DNA from: Pseudoclavibacter sp. AY1F1
GTDB taxonomy: Bacteria; Actinomycetota; Actinomycetes; Actinomycetales; Microbacteriaceae
NCBI RefSeq assembly: GCF_002931075.1
Contig: NZ_PSTQ01000001.1
Location: forward strand, 124,001-188,000
DNA length: 64,000 bases
Reading direction: 5' to 3'
Shown: positions 1 to 8,397 of the stretch, piece after piece
How the letters are laid out: each line of letters opens with the position of its first letter
How positions within the stretch are numbered: position 1 is the stretch's first letter
The notes under the pieces: generated by a model
Told to the model about the DNA's origin: nothing
Database searches by the model: none
The model's input: only the letters and a program-made list of their open reading frames with translations
Program-made: the position numbers and the translations under genes

Positions 1-1
1 C

Positions 2-154
2 AATCGCCTCGCTCAGATCGTCTTGCCGCTCGCGATCGGAACCGCGGCCGGCCCCCTTGGGATCAGCGTCATCCTCTGGGCGAATGCGGTAGTGCTCGCG
101 ACCGCGCTGGTCATCGTGAGCGGTTCCGACATCGACGGCCTCGATCAGGACTGA
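2..154 (+). CDS. C-terminal end of an MFS-like membrane protein (partial)
   Basis: Only the last 50 codons are in the window, and the gene enters from the left edge. The visible part is hydrophobic, with a helix around GISVILWANAVVL and a short acidic tail ending LDQD. The stretch resembles the last one or two membrane helices of a major facilitator superfamily transporter. Substrate cannot be judged. It converges on the DinB-like gene that follows. Membrane location is clear from composition; the family call is an inference from a short piece. Confidence 0.5.
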   Translation, partial: NRLAQIVLPLAIGTAAGPLGISVILWANAVVLATALVIVSGSDIDGLDQD

Positions 155-169
155 AACGGTCGCGGACCC

Positions 170-712
170 TTACTCGCCGACGCTTCCGTCGATGGCCTGC
201 CGGAGCAGGTCGGCGTGCCCGTTGTGGCGCGAGTACTCCTCGACCATGTGGATGAGGATCCAGCGCAGCCGGGGGATCCGGCCGTCGGAGAAGCCGCTGG
301 CAGCGGGGTACTCGAGTCCACCCTGACGGTAGGCCTGCTCTGCCGCGGCCCGCGCCCGCGTCACGGATGCCTCCCACTGAGCCAGGAGCTCGTGCGGGTT
401 TTCTCTGCCTGCCGTGTCCCACTCCCAATCGGGGGTCGCCTTCCAGTCGACGGATGCCCACGGCTCACGCGGTTCCTCACCGAGCAGCACCACCCCGAAC
501 CAGTCGTCTTCGACGTACGTGAGGTGCTTGACCAGGCCACCGAGCGTCATGGTGCTCGGCGCAAGTGTCTTCGCCAGGTCTTCTGCGCTGAGTCCAGAGA
601 CCTTCCACGCCAGCGTGGCCCTGTGGAAGTCGAGGAAGCCGTTGAGGGTCGACCACTCGTCCTCGCCGAGCGGCGGCTCAGGTCGGTTCTGCTCGTCGAA
701 GATCGTTGTCAT
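170..712 (-). CDS. DinB family protein (DUF664)
   Basis: This 180-residue cytoplasmic protein belongs to the DinB/DUF664 four-helix-bundle group. The family includes metal-dependent, often mycothiol-linked transferases of actinobacteria. An early helix contains HLTYVEDDWF, and the C-terminal helix contains HMVEEYSRHNGHAD, placing the histidines where family members bind a divalent metal. Length is normal for the family. The ATG start sits just after a short intergenic gap. The actual substrate is unknown. It stands alone between a transporter tail and a tRNA gene, so context adds nothing. Confidence 0.75.
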   Translation of the reverse strand: MTTIFDEQNRPEPPLGEDEWSTLNGFLDFHRATLAWKVSGLSAEDLAKTLAPSTMTLGGLVKHLTYVEDDWFGVVLLGEEPREPWASVDWKATPDWEWDTAGRENPHELLAQWEASVTRARAAAEQAYRQGGLEYPAASGFSDGRIPRLRWILIHMVEEYSRHNGHADLLRQAIDGSVGE

Positions 713-767
713 CGTCCGAGTCTAGGGATGGGCGGGCGCCGATGGGCGCGGCCGCGCACCGAAGAAC

Positions 768-842
768 TGGTGCCCCTGGAGGGACTCGAACCCCCAACCG
801 TTTGCTTAGGACGCAACTGCTCTTCCATTGAGCTACAGAGGC
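768..842 (-). tRNA. tRNA-Arg (anticodon CCT)
   Basis: Read on the minus strand, the sequence folds into a full cloverleaf. The acceptor stem is GCCTCTG paired with CAGGGGC (one G-U pair). There is a GCTC/GAGC D stem, an anticodon loop GTCCTAA giving anticodon CCT, and a TTCGAGT T loop. The 3' CCA is encoded at 768-770. It would decode AGG codons. Position 32 of the loop is an unusual G. Confidence 0.92.
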
Positions 843-977
843 TGGCGCGTCAATGTTACCGGTGCTCGCGGCCTCGTGTGCACATCGTGCGGGTCTCGGG
901 CCTGCGAGTCGCTCGAAGTTGATCATGATTTCGCAACGAAGCTGTTCGTGGATCGTTCGAAGTGGAAGTGTTGGGTC

Positions 978-1397
978 ATGAGCACCTCAGAACAGCGCAG
1001 GGCGAGCCTCGCGGGTCCGATCGGTCTCGGCGTCGGGCTCATCATCATGGGCACGGCGTACCTCCTCGACCGTCTCGGTGTCCTCCCCATCGAGTGGGGA
1101 CTGCTCTGGCCGATCTTCCCGATGATCGTGGGCGTCGTCGCCCTGATCACGAGCATCCGCAACTGGTGGGGCTGGATCCTCATCGCAGTCGGCCTGTTCT
1201 TCCTTCTCAACGAGCTCGTGCTCGGTGGACTCGGCAACATCTGGGAGCTGTGGCCGGTCGCCGTCATCGTCGTCGGCATCGTGTTCATCGTGAACGCTCT
1301 CCGGGGACGCAACAAGACCGAAGCCGTGAGCGACGACGGGGGCGCGATTCCGCCGACGTCGCATGGGATCGATCCGGCGTCTGGCCGCGAAAACTAG
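978..1397 (+). CDS. Small membrane protein of the LiaI/LiaF-like transmembrane type
   Basis: The 139-residue product has four closely packed hydrophobic helices between about residues 13 and 105, then a hydrophilic tail. The spacing and the repeated short helix pairs with Trp residues (WGLLWPIF, NWWGWILI, ELWPVAVIV) match the LiaI-LiaF-like transmembrane region found in envelope-stress sensors and many small actinobacterial membrane proteins. The ATG at 978 was chosen because the reading frame upstream runs through the tRNA and lacks hydrophobic character. No DNA-binding or phage-shock domain is attached, so its role is unknown. Confidence 0.6.
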   Translation: MSTSEQRRASLAGPIGLGVGLIIMGTAYLLDRLGVLPIEWGLLWPIFPMIVGVVALITSIRNWWGWILIAVGLFFLLNELVLGGLGNIWELWPVAVIVVGIVFIVNALRGRNKTEAVSDDGGAIPPTSHGIDPASGREN

Positions 1398-1455
1398 GCC
1401 AAGCTGACCGCAATCCACGCGCGCCTCCACGCGCAGGTGCGCCCGGACACTTACA

Positions 1456-4400
1456 GTGTCACGCGTGTGGGGTCTGTTTCGTAAACGAGGTTCAGAGCCG
1501 GGCGACGCGAAGAGCGACGATCACGGCTCCGGCAAGGGTGCGCCCACAAACAGTGAGACGGAGCCGATACCTGATCTGAGTCCGGTGCGTGAGCGCCTCG
1601 AGCGCGAGCGTGCTGAACGCGCCGAGAACGACCGCGACGACCATGACGGTGACGAGGGTCTCGATCTCGGCCGCGATCACGAGAACGGGGTCCGTGCTCG
1701 CAATGCGGACGGCCCGAGCCTCACCCGCGGCAGGTCGTGGGTGGCGGATGCGGTTGCGCACGAACGCAAGACCCACCCCGTTCCCTCAGCAGACGAAGAA
1801 GCTCTCACCGCCCTCGATCTCGAGCGGGCCGAAGAGGCGAGAGCGCTCGAGGCCGCCGTTGACGCGGCCCAGGACTCCTGGTTGCACGAGCTCGCCCAGC
1901 TCGGCGGCCCATCCCCACTCCTCGATTTCGCCGACGAGCCCGGCACCTACGTTGAGCTCACGAGCGCGCACCCCGGCGGCATCGCGCCCTTCGCGGCCGG
2001 CAAGACCGTGCTCCTGTCCGCGCTCGTGCGCGAGAACTCCTCCTTCCGCGGGGCGCGCGACGCCGCCGACCTCATCGCGCAGAAGGGTACCGAGCTGCTC
2101 GCCGGCCGTGGCATGAGCACGATCCAGCTCGCCACGGGCTTCGCCGAGTGGACGCAAGACGGCACGCACTTCCGCGCGCCCATCCTGACGCGCACGGTCG
2201 ACCTGCGCCGCGCCGGTCGTGACTACGAGTTCACGCTCAAGGGCCCGAGTCGAGTCAACGCCTCACTCGTGCGACACCTCGCACAGCACTTCGGTGTGCG
2301 CCTACCCGTCGCTGAGCTCCTCGGCCTTGCCAAGTCGAACGACGCCTTCCTGCCACAGCAGGTCTTCGACCGCACGCGTGCGCTCGGCGCGTCCATCCCG
2401 CAGTTCACGGTCTCGGCCCGCGCCGTCATCTCGAGCTTCGGGGAAGTGGCGAGCGCGATGCTCCGCGACACCAACGAGCTCACGCATCCGGTGCTTCGCG
2501 CCCTCGCGGGCGACGAGGACGCACGCCAGCAGGTCTCGGCTCCCCAGCCGGCCGAGCAGCGTCCCAGCCCAGACCGGCGCGACCCCGTCGGGGATCGTTT
2601 CCTCCTGGACGCTGACACCGAGCAGGAGCGCGTCGTCGACGCCATCGCGGCCGGGAACTCCGCGGTCATCAACACGATGCCGGGCACGGGCCTCACGCAG
2701 ACCGTCATCAACGCGCTCGGCCTGCTCGTCGCCGACGGCAAGCGCGTGCTCGTCGTCACGCCCCGCTCGGCGAGCATCCGGGCCATCCGCGCTCGACTCA
2801 AGAGCGTCGGGCTCGAAGGGCTCGCGGTCACGCCCCGCACGCTCCGCCGCGACGCCATCGCCTCCATCTCGCGCAACGAGAAAGCCCGCAAGCCCGCAAT
2901 GCACGAGCTCGACGACGCGCTCGTCAGGCTCCGCCACGTCCTTGCCGACTACCGGGACGCGCTTGTGCATCCCGACCCCGCGCTGGGCGTCTCCGCGCTC
3001 GACGCACTCGAGGAGCTCTCGCGTCTCGAACTGCGCGACCAGCCGCCCATCACCACCGCTCGACTCGACCGCGACGCCATCGAGGCCATCGCGACGGGTC
3101 GCGACGCCATCGCCCGCCAGCTCCGCGCTGCCGGTGAACTCGGGCAGTTCAAGTACGGCCCCGACGACTCGCCCTGGTATGGCGTCTCGTTCGAGTCGAC
3201 GGATGAGGCGAATCGCGCGCAGGAGGCGGCGGTCGAGCTCGACGCCGGCACGCTCGTCGAGGTCATCGACCGCGCGCAGGAACTCGTCGGCCGCACTCGG
3301 ATGCGCCCCGCAGAAACCTATGGCGAGCTCGGCATCTACCTCCGCCTCCTGCTCGACCTGCGGGAGACGCTCGACCGTTTCCGCCCGGCGGTCTTCGACC
3401 ACTCGCTGACGGACGTCATCCACGCTACGAACCCGAAGCGCGAGAGCAGCGACCTGACGTCGGCCCGCCGGCGCCAGCTGCGTCAGCTCGCGAAGGACTA
3501 TGTGCGGCCCGGCGTCGTCGTCGAGGACCTCCACGAGTCGCTCAAGCTCGCGCAGCGCCAGCGCATCCTGTGGCACCGCTACGTCACGGACGGCTCGACG
3601 CCGACGGTACCCACGGGCATCTCGGATGTCCGCAAGTTCCACCGCGAGGTCGCGGAGAAGCTGCGCCTCCTCGACGAGCCGCTTGTCGACGCCGGCGCCA
3701 TCTCCCTCAGCGAGCTGCCGTTGGCCGAGCTGCCCGCCCGGATCACAGAGCTCGCGGCTGACAGCGAGGTGCTGCACAACCTCGTCGAGCGCCTGACCAT
3801 CATCGAGCGCCTCGAGAACCTCGGCCTCACGCCGCTCCTCGAGGACCTCTCCGAGCGCCACGTCGAAGCGGACGCTCTCGGCGATGAGCTCGAGCTCGCC
3901 TGGTGGCAGTCGGTGCTCGAGGATCTCCTCGACCGCGACAAGGCGCTGCTCAACGCGAACACGCGCGTCGTGACGCGCCTCGAGAGCGACTTCCGGGTCG
4001 TCGACCAGGCCCACACCGATCACTCCGCGGCACAGCTCGCTTGGCAGCTCGCCGAGGCGTGGAAGGTCGCGATCGTCGATTACAGCGAGCAGGCGGACGC
4101 CCTCCGCCAGCTCCTGCGCAGGCCAGGGGTGCCCTCCACGAAGCTGGCCCTCGAGGCCGGGGACGTGTCGAAGAGCATCGCCCAGCTGTGGCTGACCACC
4201 CCGTACGACGTGCCGCTCGTGAGCGAGCGCATCCACTTCGACACGGTAGTGCTCGTGGATGCGGGCACCATGTCGATCGCGGAGAGCATCGGCGCGATCC
4301 GCCGCGGCGACCAAGTCGTCGCGTTCGGCGACCCCGTCACGCAGTACCCCACGCCGTTCACCGTCGCCGTGACGCGGCCAGCAGCCGACAGCACGGACGC

Positions 4401-5715
4401 GTGGGGCTTGCGGCACTCCGACGAGGTCGGCGAGTCGGTGTACTCGCGCCTCGCCGAGTTCCTGCCGGAGCACGCGCTCACGCGCAGCTACCGGGCGGGA
4501 GGCGAGGACCTCGCGGAACTCGTCAACCGGCGCTTCTACAAGGGGCGCATCCGCTCGATGCCGTGGGCCGGCACGCTGCTCGGTCACTCCAGCCTCAGCT
4601 TCTCCTTCGTGGAGAACGGCACGGGGCTGCCTGACCCGATCACGGGCGGCGTCGAATCCACCGACGCCGAGGTGAGCCGCGTTGTCGAGCTCGTCGTCGA
4701 CCACGCCGTGCACCGGCCGCGTGAATCGCTCATGGTCGTCACTGCGTCTGCACTGCACGCCCGGCGAGTCGAGCAGGCCGTCTACTCCGCCGCGTCACGC
4801 CGAAGCGACATCGCCGACTTCTTCACGGCGGCTCGCGGCGAGCCTTTCACGGTCACGACGATCGAGCTGGCCACGGCGCAGTCCCGCGACCGCGTCATCT
4901 TCTCGATCGGGTTCGGGCGAACGCCCCACGGCCGCGTCCTCGCGAACTTCGGTGTGCTCGGCACCGAGCTCGGCGAGCGCGCGCTTGCCGTCGCCATGAC
5001 CCGTGCGCGACGCTCGCTCGTGATCGTCTCCTGCATCCGTCCGGGCGAACTCGACCCTTCGCGCATGTCGCGCGGTGTCCTCGGCCTGGCGCAGATCCTC
5101 GGCGAGGCCGAGTCGAACGAGCCGGTCTCAGCCGAGCCAGCTGCCGCTGAGCCCGCTGCCGCTGAGATCGACGCCGAGGGTGTCGACGAAGGCGAAAGCA
5201 CCGACAGCGAGGAACGAGAGGTCGCGGCACCGCCCATGCTGCTCGACCTCGCGAACCGACTCGAGTCGTTCGGAATGACGGTCGAGTTGTTTCATCGCGG
5301 ACGCATCCCGCTCGCCGCGGCCTACCGCGGCCGCGCGATCGCGATCGACACGGATGGGCTCGACTTGCGCATCGCGGGTTCTGCGGATGCGACGCTGCGC
5401 GAGACGCTGCGCCTGCGTCCTGAACTGCTCAAGCGCCTCGGCTGGTACTACCTGCGCGTCCACTCCTTCGAGCTGTTCGCGCACCCCGAGGCCGTTGCTC
5501 GCCGAATCGGTAAGGCACTCAAGGTGCCGCTGCCTGCGGAGACCGCTGAGATCACGGCGGGTTCCATGCAGGGTGAGCTTGGCGAACTCACCTCTGGCAG
5601 CCGGACGACCACGGCGGCTGCCGCGGCCGGCGCGAGCCTCGCCTCGGTGACTCTGCCGGACGGGAACCAGCAGATCGCTATCGCTCGACCGGGCGAGCCC
5701 GGCGGTGCAAGCTGA
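1456..5715 (+). CDS. DUF4011-type SF1 helicase/Vsr-like nuclease homologue with lost catalytic residues
   Basis: The 1419-residue protein has the order of a DUF4011 helicase. After a charged, low-complexity N-terminus (to ~110) comes a DUF4011-like region (~130-350). An SF1 ATPase core follows, split by a long helical insertion (~390-1200). An acidic Ala/Glu linker leads to a C-terminal Vsr-like endonuclease fold (~1270-1395). Key residues are missing. The Walker A is PGTGLTQT, with Leu413 where Lys is expected. Motif II reads VDAGT, with Ala936 where Glu is expected. The nuclease strand reads RIPLAA, with Pro1285 where the catalytic Asp sits. The motif VI-like MTRARR is kept. The frame is intact, so this looks like a maintained pseudo-enzyme. 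The GTG start is uncertain; another GTG lies at 1465. Confidence 0.72.
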   Translation: MSRVWGLFRKRGSEPGDAKSDDHGSGKGAPTNSETEPIPDLSPVRERLERERAERAENDRDDHDGDEGLDLGRDHENGVRARNADGPSLTRGRSWVADAVAHERKTHPVPSADEEALTALDLERAEEARALEAAVDAAQDSWLHELAQLGGPSPLLDFADEPGTYVELTSAHPGGIAPFAAGKTVLLSALVRENSSFRGARDAADLIAQKGTELLAGRGMSTIQLATGFAEWTQDGTHFRAPILTRTVDLRRAGRDYEFTLKGPSRVNASLVRHLAQHFGVRLPVAELLGLAKSNDAFLPQQVFDRTRALGASIPQFTVSARAVISSFGEVASAMLRDTNELTHPVLRALAGDEDARQQVSAPQPAEQRPSPDRRDPVGDRFLLDADTEQERVVDAIAAGNSAVINTMPGTGLTQTVINALGLLVADGKRVLVVTPRSASIRAIRARLKSVGLEGLAVTPRTLRRDAIASISRNEKARKPAMHELDDALVRLRHVLADYRDALVHPDPALGVSALDALEELSRLELRDQPPITTARLDRDAIEAIATGRDAIARQLRAAGELGQFKYGPDDSPWYGVSFESTDEANRAQEAAVELDAGTLVEVIDRAQELVGRTRMRPAETYGELGIYLRLLLDLRETLDRFRPAVFDHSLTDVIHATNPKRESSDLTSARRRQLRQLAKDYVRPGVVVEDLHESLKLAQRQRILWHRYVTDGSTPTVPTGISDVRKFHREVAEKLRLLDEPLVDAGAISLSELPLAELPARITELAADSEVLHNLVERLTIIERLENLGLTPLLEDLSERHVEADALGDELELAWWQSVLEDLLDRDKALLNANTRVVTRLESDFRVVDQAHTDHSAAQLAWQLAEAWKVAIVDYSEQADALRQLLRRPGVPSTKLALEAGDVSKSIAQLWLTTPYDVPLVSERIHFDTVVLVDAGTMSIAESIGAIRRGDQVVAFGDPVTQYPTPFTVAVTRPAADSTDAWGLRHSDEVGESVYSRLAEFLPEHALTRSYRAGGEDLAELVNRRFYKGRIRSMPWAGTLLGHSSLSFSFVENGTGLPDPITGGVESTDAEVSRVVELVVDHAVHRPRESLMVVTASALHARRVEQAVYSAASRRSDIADFFTAARGEPFTVTTIELATAQSRDRVIFSIGFGRTPHGRVLANFGVLGTELGERALAVAMTRARRSLVIVSCIRPGELDPSRMSRGVLGLAQILGEAESNEPVSAEPAAAEPAAAEIDAEGVDEGESTDSEEREVAAPPMLLDLANRLESFGMTVELFHRGRIPLAAAYRGRAIAIDTDGLDLRIAGSADATLRETLRLRPELLKRLGWYYLRVHSFELFAHPEAVARRIGKALKVPLPAETAEITAGSMQGELGELTSGSRTTTAAAAAGASLASVTLPDGNQQIAIARPGEPGGAS

Positions 5716-5717
5716 GC

Positions 5718-6131
5718 GTGAGCCAGCCCGACCGGCAAAGCGCGACCCCAGACGGGCGGACCGCGAACCCAGACGGGCAGACCGCGAACCCAGACGGCCA
5801 GACCGCGAACCCAGACGGGCAGACCGCGACCCCCGACGGGCGGACCACCAACCCCGACGGCCAGACCACCAACCCAGACGGGCAGACCACAGCTCCGGAG
5901 AAACGCCCTGCGGGTAAGACGCGCCGTCGTGTCACGACCGCGCCGCCACAGGGCAGCGATCCCACGCCCCAGTCAGTGGACGGCAGGTATGTGCCTGCCG
6001 TGCTGGCCGGCGAGGACTCGCCCGCGGCCTGGGGCGACGCTGACGTGCGCTACGCGGACGACAGAGCCGAGAGCCCTCGCGGGCCGAACGACGACCGGCT
6101 GCGCGCCGACAAGCCACCCCACTATGGCTGA
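5718..6131 (+). CDS. Hypothetical protein with seven heptapeptide repeats
   Basis: The GTG start follows the previous stop after only two bases, and the stop overlaps the next ATG (ATGGCTGA), so both neighbours are probably translationally coupled. The 137-residue product has no membrane segment. Residues ~10-58 are seven repeats of the type NPDGQTA or TPDGRTT. A basic patch (GKTRRR) and an acidic C-terminus ending DRLRADKPPHYG follow. I have the impression that this Pro-His-aromatic-Gly tail recurs in small actinobacterial proteins, but cannot verify it. Function is unknown; context suggests a partner of the large upstream protein. Confidence 0.6.
   Translation: MSQPDRQSATPDGRTANPDGQTANPDGQTANPDGQTATPDGRTTNPDGQTTNPDGQTTAPEKRPAGKTRRRVTTAPPQGSDPTPQSVDGRYVPAVLAGEDSPAAWGDADVRYADDRAESPRGPNDDRLRADKPPHYG
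5745..5891 (+). repeat. Seven 21-bp tandem coding repeats
   Basis: Seven in-frame 21-bp units encode the xPDGxTx heptapeptides of the small protein starting at 5718. Copies differ by only a few bases (AAC/ACC, CAG/CGG exchanges), implying recent slippage expansion. Copy number probably varies between strains. Confidence 0.85.
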
Positions 6132-7452
6132 GCGGGCTATCGAGCCGAACGACCCCAACGTTCCCGGCTCCGATCCCGAGCATCCGACGACAGGGCAAAT
6201 CCCTGTCGTGTCGAGCGCGGACGGCCCGAGGCCGCCCATCCCAGCAGAGATCTGGGTGCTGCTCGTCGCGACGTTCTTCATCGCGATCGGCTTCGCGCTC
6301 ATCGTGCCCGTGCTCCCGCAGTACGCGCTGAGCTTCGGCGTGGGCGCGACGCTCGTCTCGGTCGTCGTGAGCGCGTTCGCCTTCATGAGGCTCGTGTTCG
6401 CCCCAGGGGCCGGCGCACTCATCAACCGGCTGGGGGAGCGGCGCATCTACGTCGCGGGCCTCCTCATCGTGGCGGCATCCACTGCCGCCGTGGCGTTCGC
6501 CCAGGACTACTGGCAGCTGCTCGTGTTCCGAGGTCTCGGCGGGGTCGGCTCCGTCATGTTCACGATCTCGGCGGCGGGCATGATCGCCCGCTACTCGCCC
6601 CCGCAGATCCGCGGCCGGATCTCGGCGCTCTGGGGCGGCATCTTCCTCATCGGCAACATCGCAGGTCCGGCCGTTGGCGGGGTGCTCGCGCAGTTCGGCA
6701 TCGGCGTCCCCTTCCTGGTCTACTCTGGGACGCTGGTCATCGCCGCCGCCATCGTCGGCATCATGATGGGGCGCGCGCATCGCATCACCGCCAGGAAGGC
6801 CGCGGAAGAGGCCGGCCTGCATGACGCGGGTGACGACCGGGCGCCAGCGGCGAGGAAGCTCGAGCCGAAGAGCCTGCGCGAAGCGTTGCAAGACTCGGCG
6901 TACCGCGCATCCCTTGTGTTCGGCTTCGCCAACGGATGGGCGAACTTCGGCGTCCGCACGGCGATCCTCCCGCTGTTCGTCGCGACGAGCATCAGCCAGG
7001 AGCCGTGGGTGATCGGGGTCGTCATCGCGGTTGGAGCCGTTGGCAACGTGATCTCGCTGCAATACGCGGGCAGGAAGACCGACCGGGTCGGGCGGCGACC
7101 GTTCATCCTGGCGGGCCTCGGCATCTCGGCGGTGGCGATGTTCGCAACGGCGTTCGCTGGCGACATCGTCACGATGCTCGTGCTGAGCTTCGTGCTCGGC
7201 CTCGGCTCGGGGCTTGCAGCTCCCGCTGAGCAGGCCGTCATCTCGGACATCATCGGCTACGGCCGCAGCGGTGGCCAAGTGCTCTCGACCTATCAGATGA
7301 CGCAGGACGGTGGGAGCATCCTCGGTCCCATCGTGGCCGGCGTCATCGCTGACCTCTTCGGCTTCACGTGGGCCATCATCGTCTCGTCCGTGATGCTCGC
7401 CGTCGCCTGCCTGTCCTGGGTGTGGGGCCGCGAGACGTTCCGCTCGACCTGA
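6124..7452 (+). CDS. MFS transporter
   Basis: This 442-residue protein has about 38 hydrophilic N-terminal residues, then twelve predicted membrane helices in two halves joined by a charged loop around residues 225-255. The loop after helix 2 carries NRLGERRIY and the second half has GRKTDRVGRRPF, both matching the MFS loop 2-3 signature. This indicates a proton-coupled small-molecule or drug exporter, with substrate unknown. The ATG overlaps the stop of the repeat protein upstream. A strong hairpin terminator follows at 7475. Confidence 0.85.
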   Translation: MAERAIEPNDPNVPGSDPEHPTTGQIPVVSSADGPRPPIPAEIWVLLVATFFIAIGFALIVPVLPQYALSFGVGATLVSVVVSAFAFMRLVFAPGAGALINRLGERRIYVAGLLIVAASTAAVAFAQDYWQLLVFRGLGGVGSVMFTISAAGMIARYSPPQIRGRISALWGGIFLIGNIAGPAVGGVLAQFGIGVPFLVYSGTLVIAAAIVGIMMGRAHRITARKAAEEAGLHDAGDDRAPAARKLEPKSLREALQDSAYRASLVFGFANGWANFGVRTAILPLFVATSISQEPWVIGVVIAVGAVGNVISLQYAGRKTDRVGRRPFILAGLGISAVAMFATAFAGDIVTMLVLSFVLGLGSGLAAPAEQAVISDIIGYGRSGGQVLSTYQMTQDGGSILGPIVAGVIADLFGFTWAIIVSSVMLAVACLSWVWGRETFRST

Positions 7453-7474
7453 GCCGCGGAATCGCCGCCAGACG

Positions 7475-7506
7475 AAGAACGCCGCCGGGTGACCGGCGGC
7501 GTTCTT
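7475..7506. terminator. Bidirectional hairpin terminator
   Basis: A perfect 14-bp inverted repeat (AAGAACGCCGCCGG with its complement) surrounds the loop GTGA. It lies between the convergent MFS and mscL genes and can serve both. Confidence 0.85.
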
Positions 7507-7541
7507 GTGCGGCCTTGCGGCTGCGGAGTACTGCGACGTGA

Positions 7542-7979
7542 CTAGGCGCGCGTCTCCGGGCCTTCGCCCTGGAGCTTCGCGGGCGACTCCTGCTGCGCCT
7601 TGAGGAGGTCGCGGATCTCTTCGAGCACGTCCTTCTCGGTGACGGCGGCCTCGACGGCGGGCTTCGGCTTGCCGTGGATGAGTCGGTAGCTCATGTCGTT
7701 GAGCTTGTTGATCGGCAGGATGATCGCGAAGTAGACGACAGCTGCGATCAGCACGAACTGGATGACCGCGGCGATGACCGCGCCGAAGCCGATCTCGGCG
7801 CCGAGGATATTGACCGTTGCGACGGCGATGTCCTCAGCGTCGAACAGCTTGGCGATGATCGGGTTGAAGATGCCATCGACGATGGCGGTGACGATGCCGG
7901 TGAACGCGGCACCGATGATGACTGCGACGGCAAGCTCGATGACGTTGCCACGCATGATGAATTCGCGGAATCCCTTCAC
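7542..7979 (-). CDS. mscL: Large-conductance mechanosensitive channel MscL
   Basis: The 145-residue inner-membrane channel opens on membrane tension to release osmolytes on hypo-osmotic shock. The N-terminus KGFREFIMRGNVIELAVAVIIG is the conserved MscL amphipathic helix and first pore helix. A second membrane helix spans ~75-97, followed by the C-terminal bundle LEEIRDLL. The start is a GTG preceded by AAAGGGGAC; the methionine eight residues further in would truncate the conserved helix. Mycobacterial MscL is of similar length. It lies beside fmdB and the cyclo-ligase gene on the same strand, an order I associate with actinobacteria. Confidence 0.95.
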   Translation of the reverse strand: MKGFREFIMRGNVIELAVAVIIGAAFTGIVTAIVDGIFNPIIAKLFDAEDIAVATVNILGAEIGFGAVIAAVIQFVLIAAVVYFAIILPINKLNDMSYRLIHGKPKPAVEAAVTEKDVLEEIRDLLKAQQESPAKLQGEGPETRA

Positions 7980-8023
7980 GGGGTCCCCTTTCGTTTCGGA
8001 CCGCAGTACGGAGAAGTGTGAGT

Positions 8024-8338
8024 TCAGGAAGCAGCCGGTGTGCTGCTGGAGCTGGCACCGCTGGAAGCGGCAGCCGGTGCTGGGTCTTTCTTCGCGACCG
8101 AGGGCTTGGCCTCCGCGGCGCTCGTCGAGGACGAGGACGAGCCGGAGCTCTTCTTCGCGCTTGCAGCTGAGTCGGTCCGGTAGAAGCCGGACCCCTTGAA
8201 GGAGACGCCGACGGCACCGAAGACCTTGCGCAGCTTGCCTCCGCACTTGTCGCAGACGGTGAGGCTCGCGTCGGCGAACCCCTGCTGGATGTCGAAGGCG
8301 TTGTCACATTCGGTGCAACGGTATGAGTAGGTAGGCAT
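8024..8338 (-). CDS. FmdB family zinc-ribbon protein
   Basis: This 104-residue protein starts with the FmdB-type zinc ribbon MPTYSYRCTECDNAF, followed by CDKCGG, giving the four-cysteine metal site (CxxC...CxxC). The rest is a low-complexity Ser/Ala/Lys tail common in actinobacterial members. FmdB-family proteins are regulatory or structural zinc ribbons of unclear function. The neighbours mscL and 5-formyl-THF cyclo-ligase run in the same direction, and the three may be co-transcribed. Confidence 0.88.
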   Translation of the reverse strand: MPTYSYRCTECDNAFDIQQGFADASLTVCDKCGGKLRKVFGAVGVSFKGSGFYRTDSAASAKKSSGSSSSSTSAAEAKPSVAKKDPAPAAASSGASSSSTPAAS

Positions 8339-8397
8339 AATCTCGCTTTCGGGACCAGGACAGCATAATCGCGCCAGAGTGCCCGCGGGGTAATGCG

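Noticed and set aside
2302-4758. An 818-codon minus-strand frame opposite the DUF4011 homologue
   Set aside because: It shows the typical antisense pattern of high-GC codon usage and no recognisable domain; the plus strand matches a known architecture.
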